A stretch of 46,821 nucleotides of DNA from Paenimyroides marinum (GTDB taxonomy: Bacteria; Bacteroidota; Bacteroidia; Flavobacteriales; Flavobacteriaceae). Under the pieces are notes generated by a model, which worked only from the letters and a program-made list of their open reading frames with translations, did no database searches and had not been told where the DNA came from. Numbering within the stretch: position 1 is the first letter of the stretch; the number at the start of each line of letters is the position of its first letter. The position numbers and the translations under genes were made by a program. Of this stretch, positions 9,733 through 19,390 are shown one piece after another. The stretch covers positions 1-46,821 of the forward strand of contig NZ_FNXE01000028.1 in assembly GCF_900108395.1 (NCBI RefSeq), written 5' to 3'.

Positions 9733-10443
9733 ATGGGAAGAGCGTTTGAATTTAGAAAAGCTAGAAAAATGAAACGTTGGTCGGCAATGGCTAAAACGTT
9801 TACACGTATTGGTAAAGATATCGTAATGGCTGTTAAAGAAGGCGGACCTAACCCTGAAACAAATGCCCGTTTACGTGCGGTTATTCAAAATGCCAAATCG
9901 GCAAATATGCCAAAAGAAAACGTTGAACGCGCTATAAAAAAGGCATCAGACAAAGATACAGCAAACTATAAAGAAGTGTTGTTTGAAGGTTATGCACCAC
10001 ACGGAATTGCCGTTTTAATTGAAACCGCTACCGACAATAACAACAGAACTGTTGCAAACATTCGTTCTTATTTCAATAAATGTAACGGAACCATGGGAAC
10101 ACAAGGATCTGTAGATTTTATGTTTGACCATACGTGTAACTTTAGAATTGCAAAGGTAGAAGGTTTAGATTTGGAAGAATTTGAATTAGAATTGATTGAT
10201 TTAGGCGTAGATGAAATTTTTGAAGACGAAGACGGTATCATGATTTACGCTCCGTTCAACAGTTTTGGAGCGATTCAAAAAGAATTGGAAGAACGCAATA
10301 TGGAAATTCTTTCATCAGGTTTTGACCGTATTCCGCAAGTAACAAAAGAACTTACTGAGGAGCAAATTGCCGATGTTGAGAAGTTGTTAGAGAAAATCGA
10401 AGAAGACGATGACGTTCAAAATGTTTATACCACAATGGCTTAA
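9733..10443 (+). CDS. yebC: YebC/PmpR-family protein
   Basis: A 236-residue cytoplasmic protein of the YebC/TACO1 family, annotated as a transcriptional regulator and more recently linked to translation of proline-rich stretches. Diagnostic segments: MGRAFEFRKARKMKRWSAMA at the start, FTRIGKDIVMAVKEGG, NARLRAVIQNAKSANMPKEN, YAPHGIAVLIETATDNNNRT and NKCNGTMGTQGSVDFMF. An acidic C-terminus is typical. Start ATG at 9733 matches the family start and lies downstream of the -7 box. It is a single-gene unit between two hairpins. Confidence 0.95.
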   Translation: MGRAFEFRKARKMKRWSAMAKTFTRIGKDIVMAVKEGGPNPETNARLRAVIQNAKSANMPKENVERAIKKASDKDTANYKEVLFEGYAPHGIAVLIETATDNNNRTVANIRSYFNKCNGTMGTQGSVDFMFDHTCNFRIAKVEGLDLEEFELELIDLGVDEIFEDEDGIMIYAPFNSFGAIQKELEERNMEILSSGFDRIPQVTKELTEEQIADVEKLLEKIEEDDDVQNVYTTMA

Positions 10444-10474
10444 TCTATATTTAAAAATAAGTTTATTATAAAAT

Positions 10475-10501
10475 AAAAACCTCACAAATTGTGAGGTTTT
10501 T
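10475..10501. terminator. Bidirectional terminator between yebC and the VanZ-like gene
   Basis: A 12-bp arm at 10475-10486 (AAAAACCTCACA) pairs with 10490-10501 over a three-base loop, with A/T-runs on both sides. It serves both convergent genes. Confidence 0.85.
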
Positions 10502-10865
10502 ATTTTTTTGTACAGATTAAATAAATTCCGGTGCCAAACAAAACACCAAGTGTGTTACACAGCACATCTAACCATTCAAACGAACGTTTTGTGGGCAGTA
10601 CATCTTGCATGAATTCTACTGCCAATCCAAACAAGATTAAACCGAAAACGATCAGCATAAGGTTTAATTTATACGCCTGTGATTCTTTATTTAACAATGC
10701 CCAAGACCATAAGAAAGCCGATGTGGTATAGAACATAAAATGTACTATTTTATCGATATTTGGAATGTTTATTTCTTTTACTTCGTTAATGTTTGATAGG
10801 TTCATCAAACAAAAGAACAGTATAACAATATTCCAACTTATGGCAATAAGCTTTTTATTATGCAC
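10500..10865 (-). CDS. VanZ-like small membrane protein
   Basis: About 121 residues with four hydrophobic segments. The DK-HF pair ([19 protein letters not shown]) and the later segment [21 protein letters not shown] are typical VanZ-like features: D-H-F in the first loop and E-Q....R-----D near the third helix. VanZ itself gives low teicoplanin resistance; the role of these short bacterial homologues is unknown. There is no in-frame ATG near the N-terminus. Translation probably starts at GTG 10865 (or TTG 10868), inside the last codons of gcvH, which implies coupling to gcvH. The assignment to the family is good; the exact start is uncertain. Confidence 0.75.
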   Translation of the reverse strand: MHNKKLIAISWNIVILFFCLMNLSNINEVKEINIPNIDKIVHFMFYTTSAFLWSWALLNKESQAYKLNLMLIVFGLILFGLAVEFMQDVLPTKRSFEWLDVLCNTLGVLFGTGIYLICTKK

Positions 10866-11238
10866 CAATTAATTCTTTATATTGATCTGCGGTTAACAAT
10901 GCGTCAAATTGCGCTGCATCGCTTACTTTTACCTTAATCATCCACCCTGCCTGATATGGATCCGTATTTACCAATTCCGGTTCTGTTTCCAAACCTTCAT
11001 TAAACTCGATAATTTCACCTGCCATAGGTAAAAATAAATCAGAAACAGTTTTTACAGCTTCTACTGTTCCAAAAACCTCATCTTGATCTAACGTTTGATC
11101 TACTGTTTCTACTTCTACGTAAACAATATCTCCTAATTCTTTTTGTGCAAAATCGGTGATTCCTACCGTTGCAACATCTCCTTCTAAACTAACCCACTCG
11201 TGGTCTTTTGTGTACTTTAAATTAGCTGGTATATTCAT
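10858..11238 (-). CDS. gcvH: Glycine cleavage system H protein
   Basis: The lipoyl carrier that shuttles the aminomethyl group between the P, T and L proteins of the glycine cleavage system. The 126-residue product has the whole family pattern: [13 protein letters not shown] at the start, [18 protein letters not shown], and the lipoylation site in [11 protein letters not shown] with Lys63 as the modified residue, then [14 protein letters not shown]. It is first in a two-gene unit with the VanZ-like gene, which overlaps its 3' end. Confidence 0.97.
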   Translation of the reverse strand: MNIPANLKYTKDHEWVSLEGDVATVGITDFAQKELGDIVYVEVETVDQTLDQDEVFGTVEAVKTVSDLFLPMAGEIIEFNEGLETEPELVNTDPYQAGWMIKVKVSDAAQFDALLTADQYKELIGA

Positions 11239-11257
11239 TGTGTTATTATTTTAAGAG

Positions 11258-11265
11258 CAAATGTA
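11258..11265 (-). promoter_or_regulatory. -7 box of the gcvH promoter
   Basis: The minus strand reads TACATTTG (TAnnTTTG), 19 bases upstream of the gcvH ATG. Confidence 0.7.
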
Positions 11266-11298
11266 TAACTTTATTGATAATTGAAAAATTTTTAGAGT

Positions 11299-14200
11299 TT
11301 AATTTCCGAAATTATAGCGTAAAGTTATGCCTGAGCGTATGTTTGTTATTGGATACATGGTTGATATAACCGCTTTGCTGAACATGTGTTCGTAATAAAA
11401 AATAAATGTAAAATTCTTACTTACATCGTATGAGGCATTTACTTTTATATTGGTAACATCCTGCCCCGCACCAATCTGGTTGTTGTTATAATCTAAATAA
11501 CGAATAATGGTTTGGTTTCTACGCCAGGAAAACTCAGTGGTAATACGCATATCGCTTACAATTCTGCCGCCATTGGCAACACCTTCAAAATTGGTTGTAA
11601 AACCAACATCTTTAATGATAAAGCCAAATTTAAAGCTGTATTCGTTTCCTTGAACCTCTGTTAGCAAATTGTTATCAAAACTCATAGATAATAAACGATC
11701 TTTATTGATTCTTACACCAAAGTCAATATTTGATTTTGTTCTGAAATCAATCCCTACAAGCGGAGCAAAATTCTCGTTCATTGTGATATTACTCACTACA
11801 TTTTTTGCAGGATAATTTCCACCGGCATTTAATCCATTAGGGTTTTCCAGATACTCGTAATTGGTCTGAAAGTTATTTACCGAATAGCCCGATGTATATA
11901 CATGAGAAATAGTAAAGTTTGAAAAATGATCTTTAAACCAGCCTAATTTTGCTAATCCGGTATATCTTAAATTCCAGTTTGGCAATGGGATATTTTTCAA
12001 AAAGCCGTTACCTTGTTTAGATACATCTTTACCCGAGTAAGCTGCCAAAAAGGACGGAATCAATACTTCTTGATTGGTACGGCTGTAGCCCACCGGATAA
12101 CCATATTCATCGATATTTGCCGGATCAGACAAATCGATACCGCGTTCTGTAGCCAATCGGTTTGCAACCAAAATTCTGTTTGCCTTAAATTGTTCAAATG
12201 CCGCCGAACCGTTTACGTCACTTTTGCCAAATGCTGTTCCTATCATAATGTTGCTGGTACTGAAAAAACCTGATTCGTAAGGCGAACGCGAATTATAGAT
12301 ACCGTTTTCAACATCGTATTGTTCAGACATATTGGTACTGTAATTTTTATTGGCATTGATCGTTATTAACAAATCCTTCAACGGACGAACCTCTGCTGTA
12401 AACGTCAGTCTTTCGGTGTGCATGCGACTGAATTCCTGATTGAATTCCGGATAATAGGTCAGCCAACCTTTACGGGCAGCTTCGTAACGAACATCCTCCT
12501 GCGAACCAAAGACATATCCAAGTGTTGGTCGTGAAGTTCCAAAGAAACCTAATCCGCCTAAATACCCCGGCAACACCGTACCGTTAGATTCTTCGTAATT
12601 GATTCCCACTTTTTTAACCATGGTTACAAAATTAATTGCAGCATCTAAAGCAGCCGAACCTTTTTCTTCTTCTTCTTTCTTTTCTTTAGCTGTCAGTTCT
12701 TTATTACGTTCAACCTTTTCTCCCGGTTTTGGCCGGGCTTCTAATGAAGAGGTTTTCTTTTTCTGTTTCGCGGTACTTGGCACCAACCCAATGTATTTAT
12801 ACAAAACGTCCATGGTAATAGTAGAATTTAAACGGTGCGTATTGGCATTCTGAATGGTATTTCCCAATTCGTAATTTACACCATTGTAATCTATATTTGA
12901 AAAAGCATCTGTTGCACGCTGCCAGCTATAATCACCTGAATAAGAATAATCACTATTGATGAATGCTAAAAACGGAATTTTATCAAACGGCAGCTTATAA
13001 GTCATTTGTAACGACTGCATACGCAAATTAGGTGTACCCGGATCAAAATAGCCGTCCCAAATGCCTAACGAATTGTCAACATATCTGTTTTCGTCCATAA
13101 AATTGCGAACAACATTGTTATTCGACGCCGTGTAATTCAACGTTAGGTTTTTAGTTAAATTAAAATTAACACCGTAATTGTAATTAAAGAAATAATTTCT
13201 GCGGTACAACGGCTGTATTTCGATACCTTCTACATCAATCATCCGGTATTTTTGCTGATTGTACTGGCGTAAAACATTTGAACGGAAGGTAAGACTTGTT
13301 GGCAATAAGTTCAGGTTAAAATCGCTGAACAATTTTAAATATTTGTTCTTCTTGAAATTTTCCGCTTTTTTAAATGGCTCTATATTCCAGGGTTTAAACC
13401 CAAACGAATAATCTAACGAGGAACTTGCCTGCTGATCTAACATACGTTCCACCTCGTAATTATGCTGTTGCACTTCGTTAAACGAATGCGAAAGCGTAAT
13501 GTTTTCTATATCGTAAAAATGTTGTTTTTGATTTGGTGAGCGTTGTTTGTTTACACCAATAAAGTTGATACTTGTTCGTTTGGTGTATTCAATGGCACGA
13601 TCTTTAATTTGCCTGCGTTCCTGTTCGGTTTGTGCTTCGTCCATTTTAGTTTGTAAACGGATATCAGGATCGTTAGGGTCATACTCAGGCGTAATCTTTT
13701 CTTCGGCAACCGAATAACTGAACGGTATGTTTAAATTCCATTTTTTAGGTAATAATTGGTGTGCATTTACAGCAGTTGCAACATTGTATTGAAAAACATC
13801 TTCACGACTGCGTTCTTGCGGTCCCTGCTCTATAGAACCAAATCCCATTGTTTGTTTGTTTACAGATGCGGTAACCGATGCAAAATCTGCAATTTTGGCA
13901 TCAACTGTACCTACTGCTGCCCAACCTCCTTTATTGGTCATGTCAGACATACGCAATTCGTTAAACCAAACTTCACCACGTAAATCGCGAGGAGATTGTA
14001 CATCGTTTTCATAAAGCACTCTGGTATTGTTTCGAACACCAATCATTATGGTTCGCAACATTCCAAAATTTGGATTTCCTTTTACTCCAATACGCAGTTT
14101 GTTTATTTTATCTGCCAATTCAGGTGCCAGTTCTTCTTCGTTTTTAAAATAGATAAAATTAGGATCTTGGGTATTATCCCTGTTGCGCATTAATTTTAAC

Positions 14201-17200
14201 TTGGTCAGCAACTCTAACTGCAATTCTATTTCATTAGCCAGTGGCCAGATTTCGTCTGCAATTGTTGTACCCCATTCGGTTACTTTCAGCGGAATTTCAA
14301 CCTGATAGAAGTTATCTGTAAAATCGTTACCAAAACGAATAAAAGCAACCATTTCATCATCTTTCAACCTTGTGGCATCGTTTACATTTTCTAGTGCCTC
14401 GGCATGTAAAAACATACGCAGTTTTTTATACTGACGCATATCGATATTACCAACATTTTTGAACACCGCTCTGGAATCGTCTGGCTCTAATCCGTTTGGT
14501 GTAACGGTTGAATTTGCTTTGTAAACTTTTAACGATAAAGCCTGTTCATTTTGATTGATAATGGTATTGTTCTGGTTTATTTGTTCACGTACGATACCCG
14601 GAGGCAATACGTACGGAATAGGCGTACGTGCATAATTGTTCAGAACATTCAGCGTAGTTACATCAAAACCGGTATTGGTTCCCTGAACAATTGTATTGGG
14701 ATCTTCTACCAGGCTTTCAGTGTATCGGCGCCAATCGCTTCTTACTAAGTCTAATGTACCAAAACGCAAGGTTATTTCATCAGAAAAACCTGTTAAGAAC
14801 ATACGCATAAAACGTATAGACTGTAAATCTGAAATGGCACCTACAGCGTATTCTTCACTTGCTATAATCGGTACTTTATACTGTACCCATTTCACCGGTG
14901 TAGAATTTCCGTTTAAAAATTTTACTTCTGTTGTACGTACATCAACTACGTAATTTTCACCAATTACCGGATTTGGGCTAACATTTACCTCATATTGATA
15001 ATACGCATTAATGGTGTTCATGGTATTATCGTTATCAATATCTTCTACATCGGGTAAATTGGTATTACCTCGGTTGGTATCGGTAAACTGTATGGGTGTG
15101 TTCCCCTGTAATCCATTATAATTTTTGTAACGTGACAGGATATCGCCCTGGGCTGTTAAGAAAAACTCATAGTTATCTGCTGCCGGATCTGCAAAAGATG
15201 AAAACTGCGAAAACTTTGCTTTTTCTTCCTCATCGTTTAAACCGTCCAAACCAACATCCTGATACATACGATTATTGGCATCGGTGTCAAAAGCATAAAT
15301 AAGTGCGGTAGATGCCGGAACTTTTCCCCAAACCGAACTAACTGTTGGTGCATTGTTTGCAGGTGTAGGTAATCCGTTTTCGTATTGCTTCATACCGTCT
15401 TGCAAAATGTCTTCTGAAATGTATCCCAGGTTAAAATATACTTTCCCCGTGTTGTTTAAATCAGCTACATCGCCGGCGTTACCTGTGTAAGGATCCATCA
15501 TCCAGAATTCGATATACTCAACATTTGCCTGTTCAAAATTTGTCGATGCAATGGAACGCATAATACCTGCCCAGTTTTGCTGCGGGTTGGGCAATTCGTT
15601 GTTTGATAAAAACTGTGGATTAAAATTATATGGTCCGCGTTCTTTTGGATAATAAGTAAGATTCAACGGATTCATGGTTAATAATTCGCCTTGGGCAATG
15701 TCCATGGTAGGGAATAACTCTACTTTATCAATACGGCGGGTTTTGTTTGATGACAACATACCATCGGTAATTTCATTTGGTCGGCGGTACGGACTGTAAA
15801 ATATCTGATCGATGTTATACCACGACATTTTTGCACGACGATAACCTGATTGCAGATCGGTAAAATTTTCACCAAACCCCACAGGAACCGACGACATAAA
15901 CCACATGGTTGGGTTTAGCACATCGATATTACTTTGTGTACCTTCAAAATTTTCGATATAAGAAGTTGCTTCACCGTTGATTTGATCTAATTTAGAGGCA
16001 CCTGGTTTTAGATAAGCAAATTCACCCTTAAAGGTTAAAGTTGACATGACATCGGTATCAATATTTGGCAGCTTATTTACCCAACGGGTTAAGAAAGGTG
16101 CATCGGTAGAATAATTAAAGTTAAACCCGTAAATGGCATTGTTAACCGATTCGTCTCCGTAATTTGATTTTACCGTTAAAGGTTGTTCAGACAAACGCAG
16201 ATACGTAGCACCTAAAATCAATTTATCATTTACTTTATGTTCCACATCAACTCCGAAAAAGCTTCGGCGGTTTTGTGAAAACATTGAGTTTTCTTCGGTA
16301 GAAATTTCAATAGGTGTATTGCTTTCTTTTAAAGACGGATCTAATATCTGAACCATTCCTCGCGCATAATCTACCGTATAATCTACACCTTCTACCAATG
16401 TTCTTCCACCGGCAGTTACAACAACAGACCCCGGAACCAGGTTAAACCCGCCAATAGGGATACCATCGCCGGCAGAGCTCGACGATTTACCTTTTAGCTG
16501 AAACTTGTTTTTTTCGCTTTCCTGCAGCGCTTTTGTATAGGTGTTACGGTATAAATTTTTGTAAACGTATTTTTTTTGGTTGGCATTGTAGCTGGCATCA
16601 ACATCGTAATTTTCTGCCGGATTGTTTGATAATTTTTTAAATAAATGTTCTCCAAAAGGTTCTACAGTGGTAAAAATTACCCTTCCGTTTTCTTCGTCAA
16701 TTGTTACCCCTTCAAATTTGTTGGTGTTTTGTAGACCAGGATTTTGGTTGTTGTATCCTCCTCCCTGATTATTGTTATTAGAAGGATTATTACTTGTTGG
16801 GCTGTTTGCGATGTAATCAAACCAACCGTCTCCGCCGTTCTGAGGATCATCGGTAGAATTTAAACGGTCTAAGTTAAATACATTTAACAAAGGAGTGTTG
16901 GCAACATCTTCAGGCAACGTAGTTCCGGCAACCGGTGAAATATAATTTAACGGCGAAGGATCCGTGTACATAATGTTCAATCTGAAACCTTCTTTATCTA
17001 AATAACTGGTATTTGGTATTTTGTAAATATTTTTCATTAATAAATCCCAAACCGGTTCATTTACTGATGCCAATGTACTTTTCAACATTTTTAAAACCAG
17101 ACTTTGCGTGGTGGGGATATCCTGATTGTCCCCATCCTGCCCTATCACGGTTGCATCAACACCATCGGTTCCAAATTCCCCTACTTTATAGACTTTTCCT

Positions 17201-18615
17201 CCAATGGTATATTCAAATGCTACAGCTAAGACTTCGTCATTATTTAAAGGCTGCTGTAATGTGATATATCCCAATTGTGGATGAAACTTAAATTCATTAT
17301 CCAATAATTTACGGGCATTTTCTAACTTAACGTAATCCCGCCCTTCGGTAACAGGTATATTAAACCCGTTTTGTGCGGTAGTTATCTGGCGGATGCCTTG
17401 ATTTAAAAAATTAGTTCCTATAGCTTCGGGGTTAAACTGGTTGTTAGAGTTATCAACCGGTGCGTTTATCTGCGAAGTTCCAAAGAACGTGGGATTTGCG
17501 TTTAAATCAATACCAATGATCCGATCGGTATTTGCGTTGCTTAAACGTGCTTCACCCAAATCTTGCAACGCAATAATATTACGCATGTTATTATTAGTCT
17601 GCCCTAAACGGTTTTGACGATTGGTTACCCAAACTTCTACACGGGTAATGCGTACACGACTGTCTATATAAGGGTAATTTCTTAAAGCATTATCGTATTG
17701 ATACCTGAAATATTGAGACAAGAAAAAGTTGCGGTTTTGTTCGTAATCCAAAGCAAATAGCTCAAAATCCTGGACTGTTCCGCCGCCTTGGGCAACAATG
17801 GTTTTTCTTTCTGAAGTTTGTTTAGAAACCACCCCTGTAATGGTGGTACGTCCAAACTGTAATTTGGTCTTCACACCAAAAAGGTTTTGTGCTCCTCTAA
17901 TCAATGAATTATTCACAGGCATACTTACGTTTCCTACTTCTATTCCTTGCAGAATGGCATCTTCATCGGGCTCATAGTTTAACTTAAGCATTTGCTTTTG
18001 AAAATCCATTGTTGCCTGATTATTAAAGTTGATATCGGTATTTAAACGCGTTCCCACTTTACCTTGCAGGCTTAAATCAATCCGCTGATTAAAGTCTAAA
18101 GCAAACGTACGGCGGTTTCTTGGGGATATTATGGGATTATCTTGTTTTGAATAGCGCATTCCTAAATCTAATTCAACCGAACCACTTGGCTTTACATCAA
18201 TGGTATTACCACCAAAAATGGTTTCAAAAAGTTTAGAATTAACATAATAGCCCGGCAGTAAATCTTTTTTTTCTTCTTCGGTCAAACGGTCTTCTGCGGC
18301 GGCTAAACGTTTAGAGTAATATTCACGTAGGGCAGCATTTAGTAAAATTTCTTCATATTGCTTACGGGTTAAAACCATGGGATATTCCAGGTTAAACTCG
18401 TTATTGGTGACGGTGTAAATATACTTATCAGTTACCGGATCATAGGTGTACATTTTCATGATGCTATCTACATCTTTTAACGAAATTGCACCCCGGATAA
18501 TGATGTTATCTTCCTTTTCTTCATCAATTTGTGCCCATGTTGGCGTAACATTACACAAAAAGATAATTATGAAAAAATATTTTAAAAGTATATATGTATG
18601 TGAAGATGTTTTCAA
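11299..18615 (-). CDS. sprA: SprA (Sov), outer-membrane translocon of the type IX secretion system
   Basis: A 2438-residue protein. SprA of Flavobacterium and Sov of Porphyromonas form the very large outer-membrane barrel that exports T9SS cargo and supports gliding adhesins. Seen: an N-terminal signal segment (YFFIIIFLCNVTPTWAQ), GSVELDLGMRYSKQDNP, SLQGKVGTRLNTDINFNNQA, SLIRGAQNLFGVKTKLQFG, and long beta-strand-rich repeats to the C-terminal aromatic strand (NIRSGITLRYNFGN). Length fits the family. A lysine/glutamate-rich patch near residues 1960-2000 is the least conserved looking part. The start is a TTG four bases after the ruvA stop, since no in-frame ATG occurs before the signal peptide. 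It is co-transcribed with ruvA, an arrangement known in Flavobacteria. Confidence 0.96.
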   Translation of the reverse strand: MKTSSHTYILLKYFFIIIFLCNVTPTWAQIDEEKEDNIIIRGAISLKDVDSIMKMYTYDPVTDKYIYTVTNNEFNLEYPMVLTRKQYEEILLNAALREYYSKRLAAAEDRLTEEEKKDLLPGYYVNSKLFETIFGGNTIDVKPSGSVELDLGMRYSKQDNPIISPRNRRTFALDFNQRIDLSLQGKVGTRLNTDINFNNQATMDFQKQMLKLNYEPDEDAILQGIEVGNVSMPVNNSLIRGAQNLFGVKTKLQFGRTTITGVVSKQTSERKTIVAQGGGTVQDFELFALDYEQNRNFFLSQYFRYQYDNALRNYPYIDSRVRITRVEVWVTNRQNRLGQTNNNMRNIIALQDLGEARLSNANTDRIIGIDLNANPTFFGTSQINAPVDNSNNQFNPEAIGTNFLNQGIRQITTAQNGFNIPVTEGRDYVKLENARKLLDNEFKFHPQLGYITLQQPLNNDEVLAVAFEYTIGGKVYKVGEFGTDGVDATVIGQDGDNQDIPTTQSLVLKMLKSTLASVNEPVWDLLMKNIYKIPNTSYLDKEGFRLNIMYTDPSPLNYISPVAGTTLPEDVANTPLLNVFNLDRLNSTDDPQNGGDGWFDYIANSPTSNNPSNNNNQGGGYNNQNPGLQNTNKFEGVTIDEENGRVIFTTVEPFGEHLFKKLSNNPAENYDVDASYNANQKKYVYKNLYRNTYTKALQESEKNKFQLKGKSSSSAGDGIPIGGFNLVPGSVVVTAGGRTLVEGVDYTVDYARGMVQILDPSLKESNTPIEISTEENSMFSQNRRSFFGVDVEHKVNDKLILGATYLRLSEQPLTVKSNYGDESVNNAIYGFNFNYSTDAPFLTRWVNKLPNIDTDVMSTLTFKGEFAYLKPGASKLDQINGEATSYIENFEGTQSNIDVLNPTMWFMSSVPVGFGENFTDLQSGYRRAKMSWYNIDQIFYSPYRRPNEITDGMLSSNKTRRIDKVELFPTMDIAQGELLTMNPLNLTYYPKERGPYNFNPQFLSNNELPNPQQNWAGIMRSIASTNFEQANVEYIEFWMMDPYTGNAGDVADLNNTGKVYFNLGYISEDILQDGMKQYENGLPTPANNAPTVSSVWGKVPASTALIYAFDTDANNRMYQDVGLDGLNDEEEKAKFSQFSSFADPAADNYEFFLTAQGDILSRYKNYNGLQGNTPIQFTDTNRGNTNLPDVEDIDNDNTMNTINAYYQYEVNVSPNPVIGENYVVDVRTTEVKFLNGNSTPVKWVQYKVPIIASEEYAVGAISDLQSIRFMRMFLTGFSDEITLRFGTLDLVRSDWRRYTESLVEDPNTIVQGTNTGFDVTTLNVLNNYARTPIPYVLPPGIVREQINQNNTIINQNEQALSLKVYKANSTVTPNGLEPDDSRAVFKNVGNIDMRQYKKLRMFLHAEALENVNDATRLKDDEMVAFIRFGNDFTDNFYQVEIPLKVTEWGTTIADEIWPLANEIELQLELLTKLKLMRNRDNTQDPNFIYFKNEEELAPELADKINKLRIGVKGNPNFGMLRTIMIGVRNNTRVLYENDVQSPRDLRGEVWFNELRMSDMTNKGGWAAVGTVDAKIADFASVTASVNKQTMGFGSIEQGPQERSREDVFQYNVATAVNAHQLLPKKWNLNIPFSYSVAEEKITPEYDPNDPDIRLQTKMDEAQTEQERRQIKDRAIEYTKRTSINFIGVNKQRSPNQKQHFYDIENITLSHSFNEVQQHNYEVERMLDQQASSSLDYSFGFKPWNIEPFKKAENFKKNKYLKLFSDFNLNLLPTSLTFRSNVLRQYNQQKYRMIDVEGIEIQPLYRRNYFFNYNYGVNFNLTKNLTLNYTASNNNVVRNFMDENRYVDNSLGIWDGYFDPGTPNLRMQSLQMTYKLPFDKIPFLAFINSDYSYSGDYSWQRATDAFSNIDYNGVNYELGNTIQNANTHRLNSTITMDVLYKYIGLVPSTAKQKKKTSSLEARPKPGEKVERNKELTAKEKKEEEEKGSAALDAAINFVTMVKKVGINYEESNGTVLPGYLGGLGFFGTSRPTLGYVFGSQEDVRYEAARKGWLTYYPEFNQEFSRMHTERLTFTAEVRPLKDLLITINANKNYSTNMSEQYDVENGIYNSRSPYESGFFSTSNIMIGTAFGKSDVNGSAAFEQFKANRILVANRLATERGIDLSDPANIDEYGYPVGYSRTNQEVLIPSFLAAYSGKDVSKQGNGFLKNIPLPNWNLRYTGLAKLGWFKDHFSNFTISHVYTSGYSVNNFQTNYEYLENPNGLNAGGNYPAKNVVSNITMNENFAPLVGIDFRTKSNIDFGVRINKDRLLSMSFDNNLLTEVQGNEYSFKFGFIIKDVGFTTNFEGVANGGRIVSDMRITTEFSWRRNQTIIRYLDYNNNQIGAGQDVTNIKVNASYDVSKNFTFIFYYEHMFSKAVISTMYPITNIRSGITLRYNFGN

Positions 18616-18619
18616 ACGT

Positions 18620-19201
18620 TTACAAACTTTTTAATGCTGACTTAATAATTTGTTCTACAGTTACTTCCGGATTCTGTTCCACGATTTTCTTCACCAATTT
18701 TTCTGATGTTTTTCGTACAAATCCAAGAACCTCTAAAGCAGATAACGCTTCTTCGGCATTAGTATTGTTCACAGGAACAGATAAATCTTCTATGCCATAT
18801 AATTTTTGCACTTTTTCCTGTAAATCAATGATCACCCGTTGTGCGGTTTTTAAGCCAATTCCTTTAATTGACTGAATGGTTTTAACATCGTTTGATGCAA
18901 TTGCTTTTATTAAATCGGTGGGCGAAACATACGATAACATATTGCGTGCAGTGTTGCCGCCAATACCTGAAACAGAAATTAACAATTTAAACAATTCGCG
19001 TTCTACTTTTTCTACAAAACCATATAAAATATGTGCGTCTTCTTTAATTTGAAGATAGGTGTATATCTGAATGGCTTCTGAATCTTTGATTAAAGAATAA
19101 GAATGCAACGAAATATGAACCTGATAGCCAATTCCGTTGCATTCTATTATAATATCTGTTGGCGTTTTTTCAACCAAACGCCCCTTTAAAAACGCAATCA
19201 T
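18620..19201 (-). CDS. ruvA: Holliday junction branch-migration protein RuvA
   Basis: Binds four-way junctions as a tetramer and loads the RuvB motor. 193 residues: OB-fold start MIAFLKGRLVEKTPTDIIIE, the two helix-hairpin-helix motifs (LLISVSGIGGNTARNML and SIKGIGLKTAQRVIIDL), then a linker and the C-terminal RuvB-binding domain (EEALSALEVLGF). Standard length. It is first in the unit with sprA. ruvB is about 6 kb away (25011) in a different unit. Confidence 0.97.
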   Translation of the reverse strand: MIAFLKGRLVEKTPTDIIIECNGIGYQVHISLHSYSLIKDSEAIQIYTYLQIKEDAHILYGFVEKVERELFKLLISVSGIGGNTARNMLSYVSPTDLIKAIASNDVKTIQSIKGIGLKTAQRVIIDLQEKVQKLYGIEDLSVPVNNTNAEEALSALEVLGFVRKTSEKLVKKIVEQNPEVTVEQIIKSALKSL

Positions 19202-19219
19202 CTTTTTCTATATTTTCTT

Positions 19220-19227
19220 CAAAAATA
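19220..19227 (-). promoter_or_regulatory. -7 box of the ruvA-sprA unit
   Basis: The minus strand reads TATTTTTG (TAnnTTTG), 18 bases upstream of the ruvA ATG. It would also drive sprA. Confidence 0.65.
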
Positions 19228-19390
19228 GAAAAATTTATTAATAAACCCACTAAGGAGCATCATTCATTCAGATATAATTAAACGCTTTAAATTTTAAATG
19301 CTGTTTTATAAAAAAACAATATGTTTATACATGTTAAATTTTGTTAATATTTATTTTTTTATTACATTGCAGTAACAAAAAACTTCTTTT

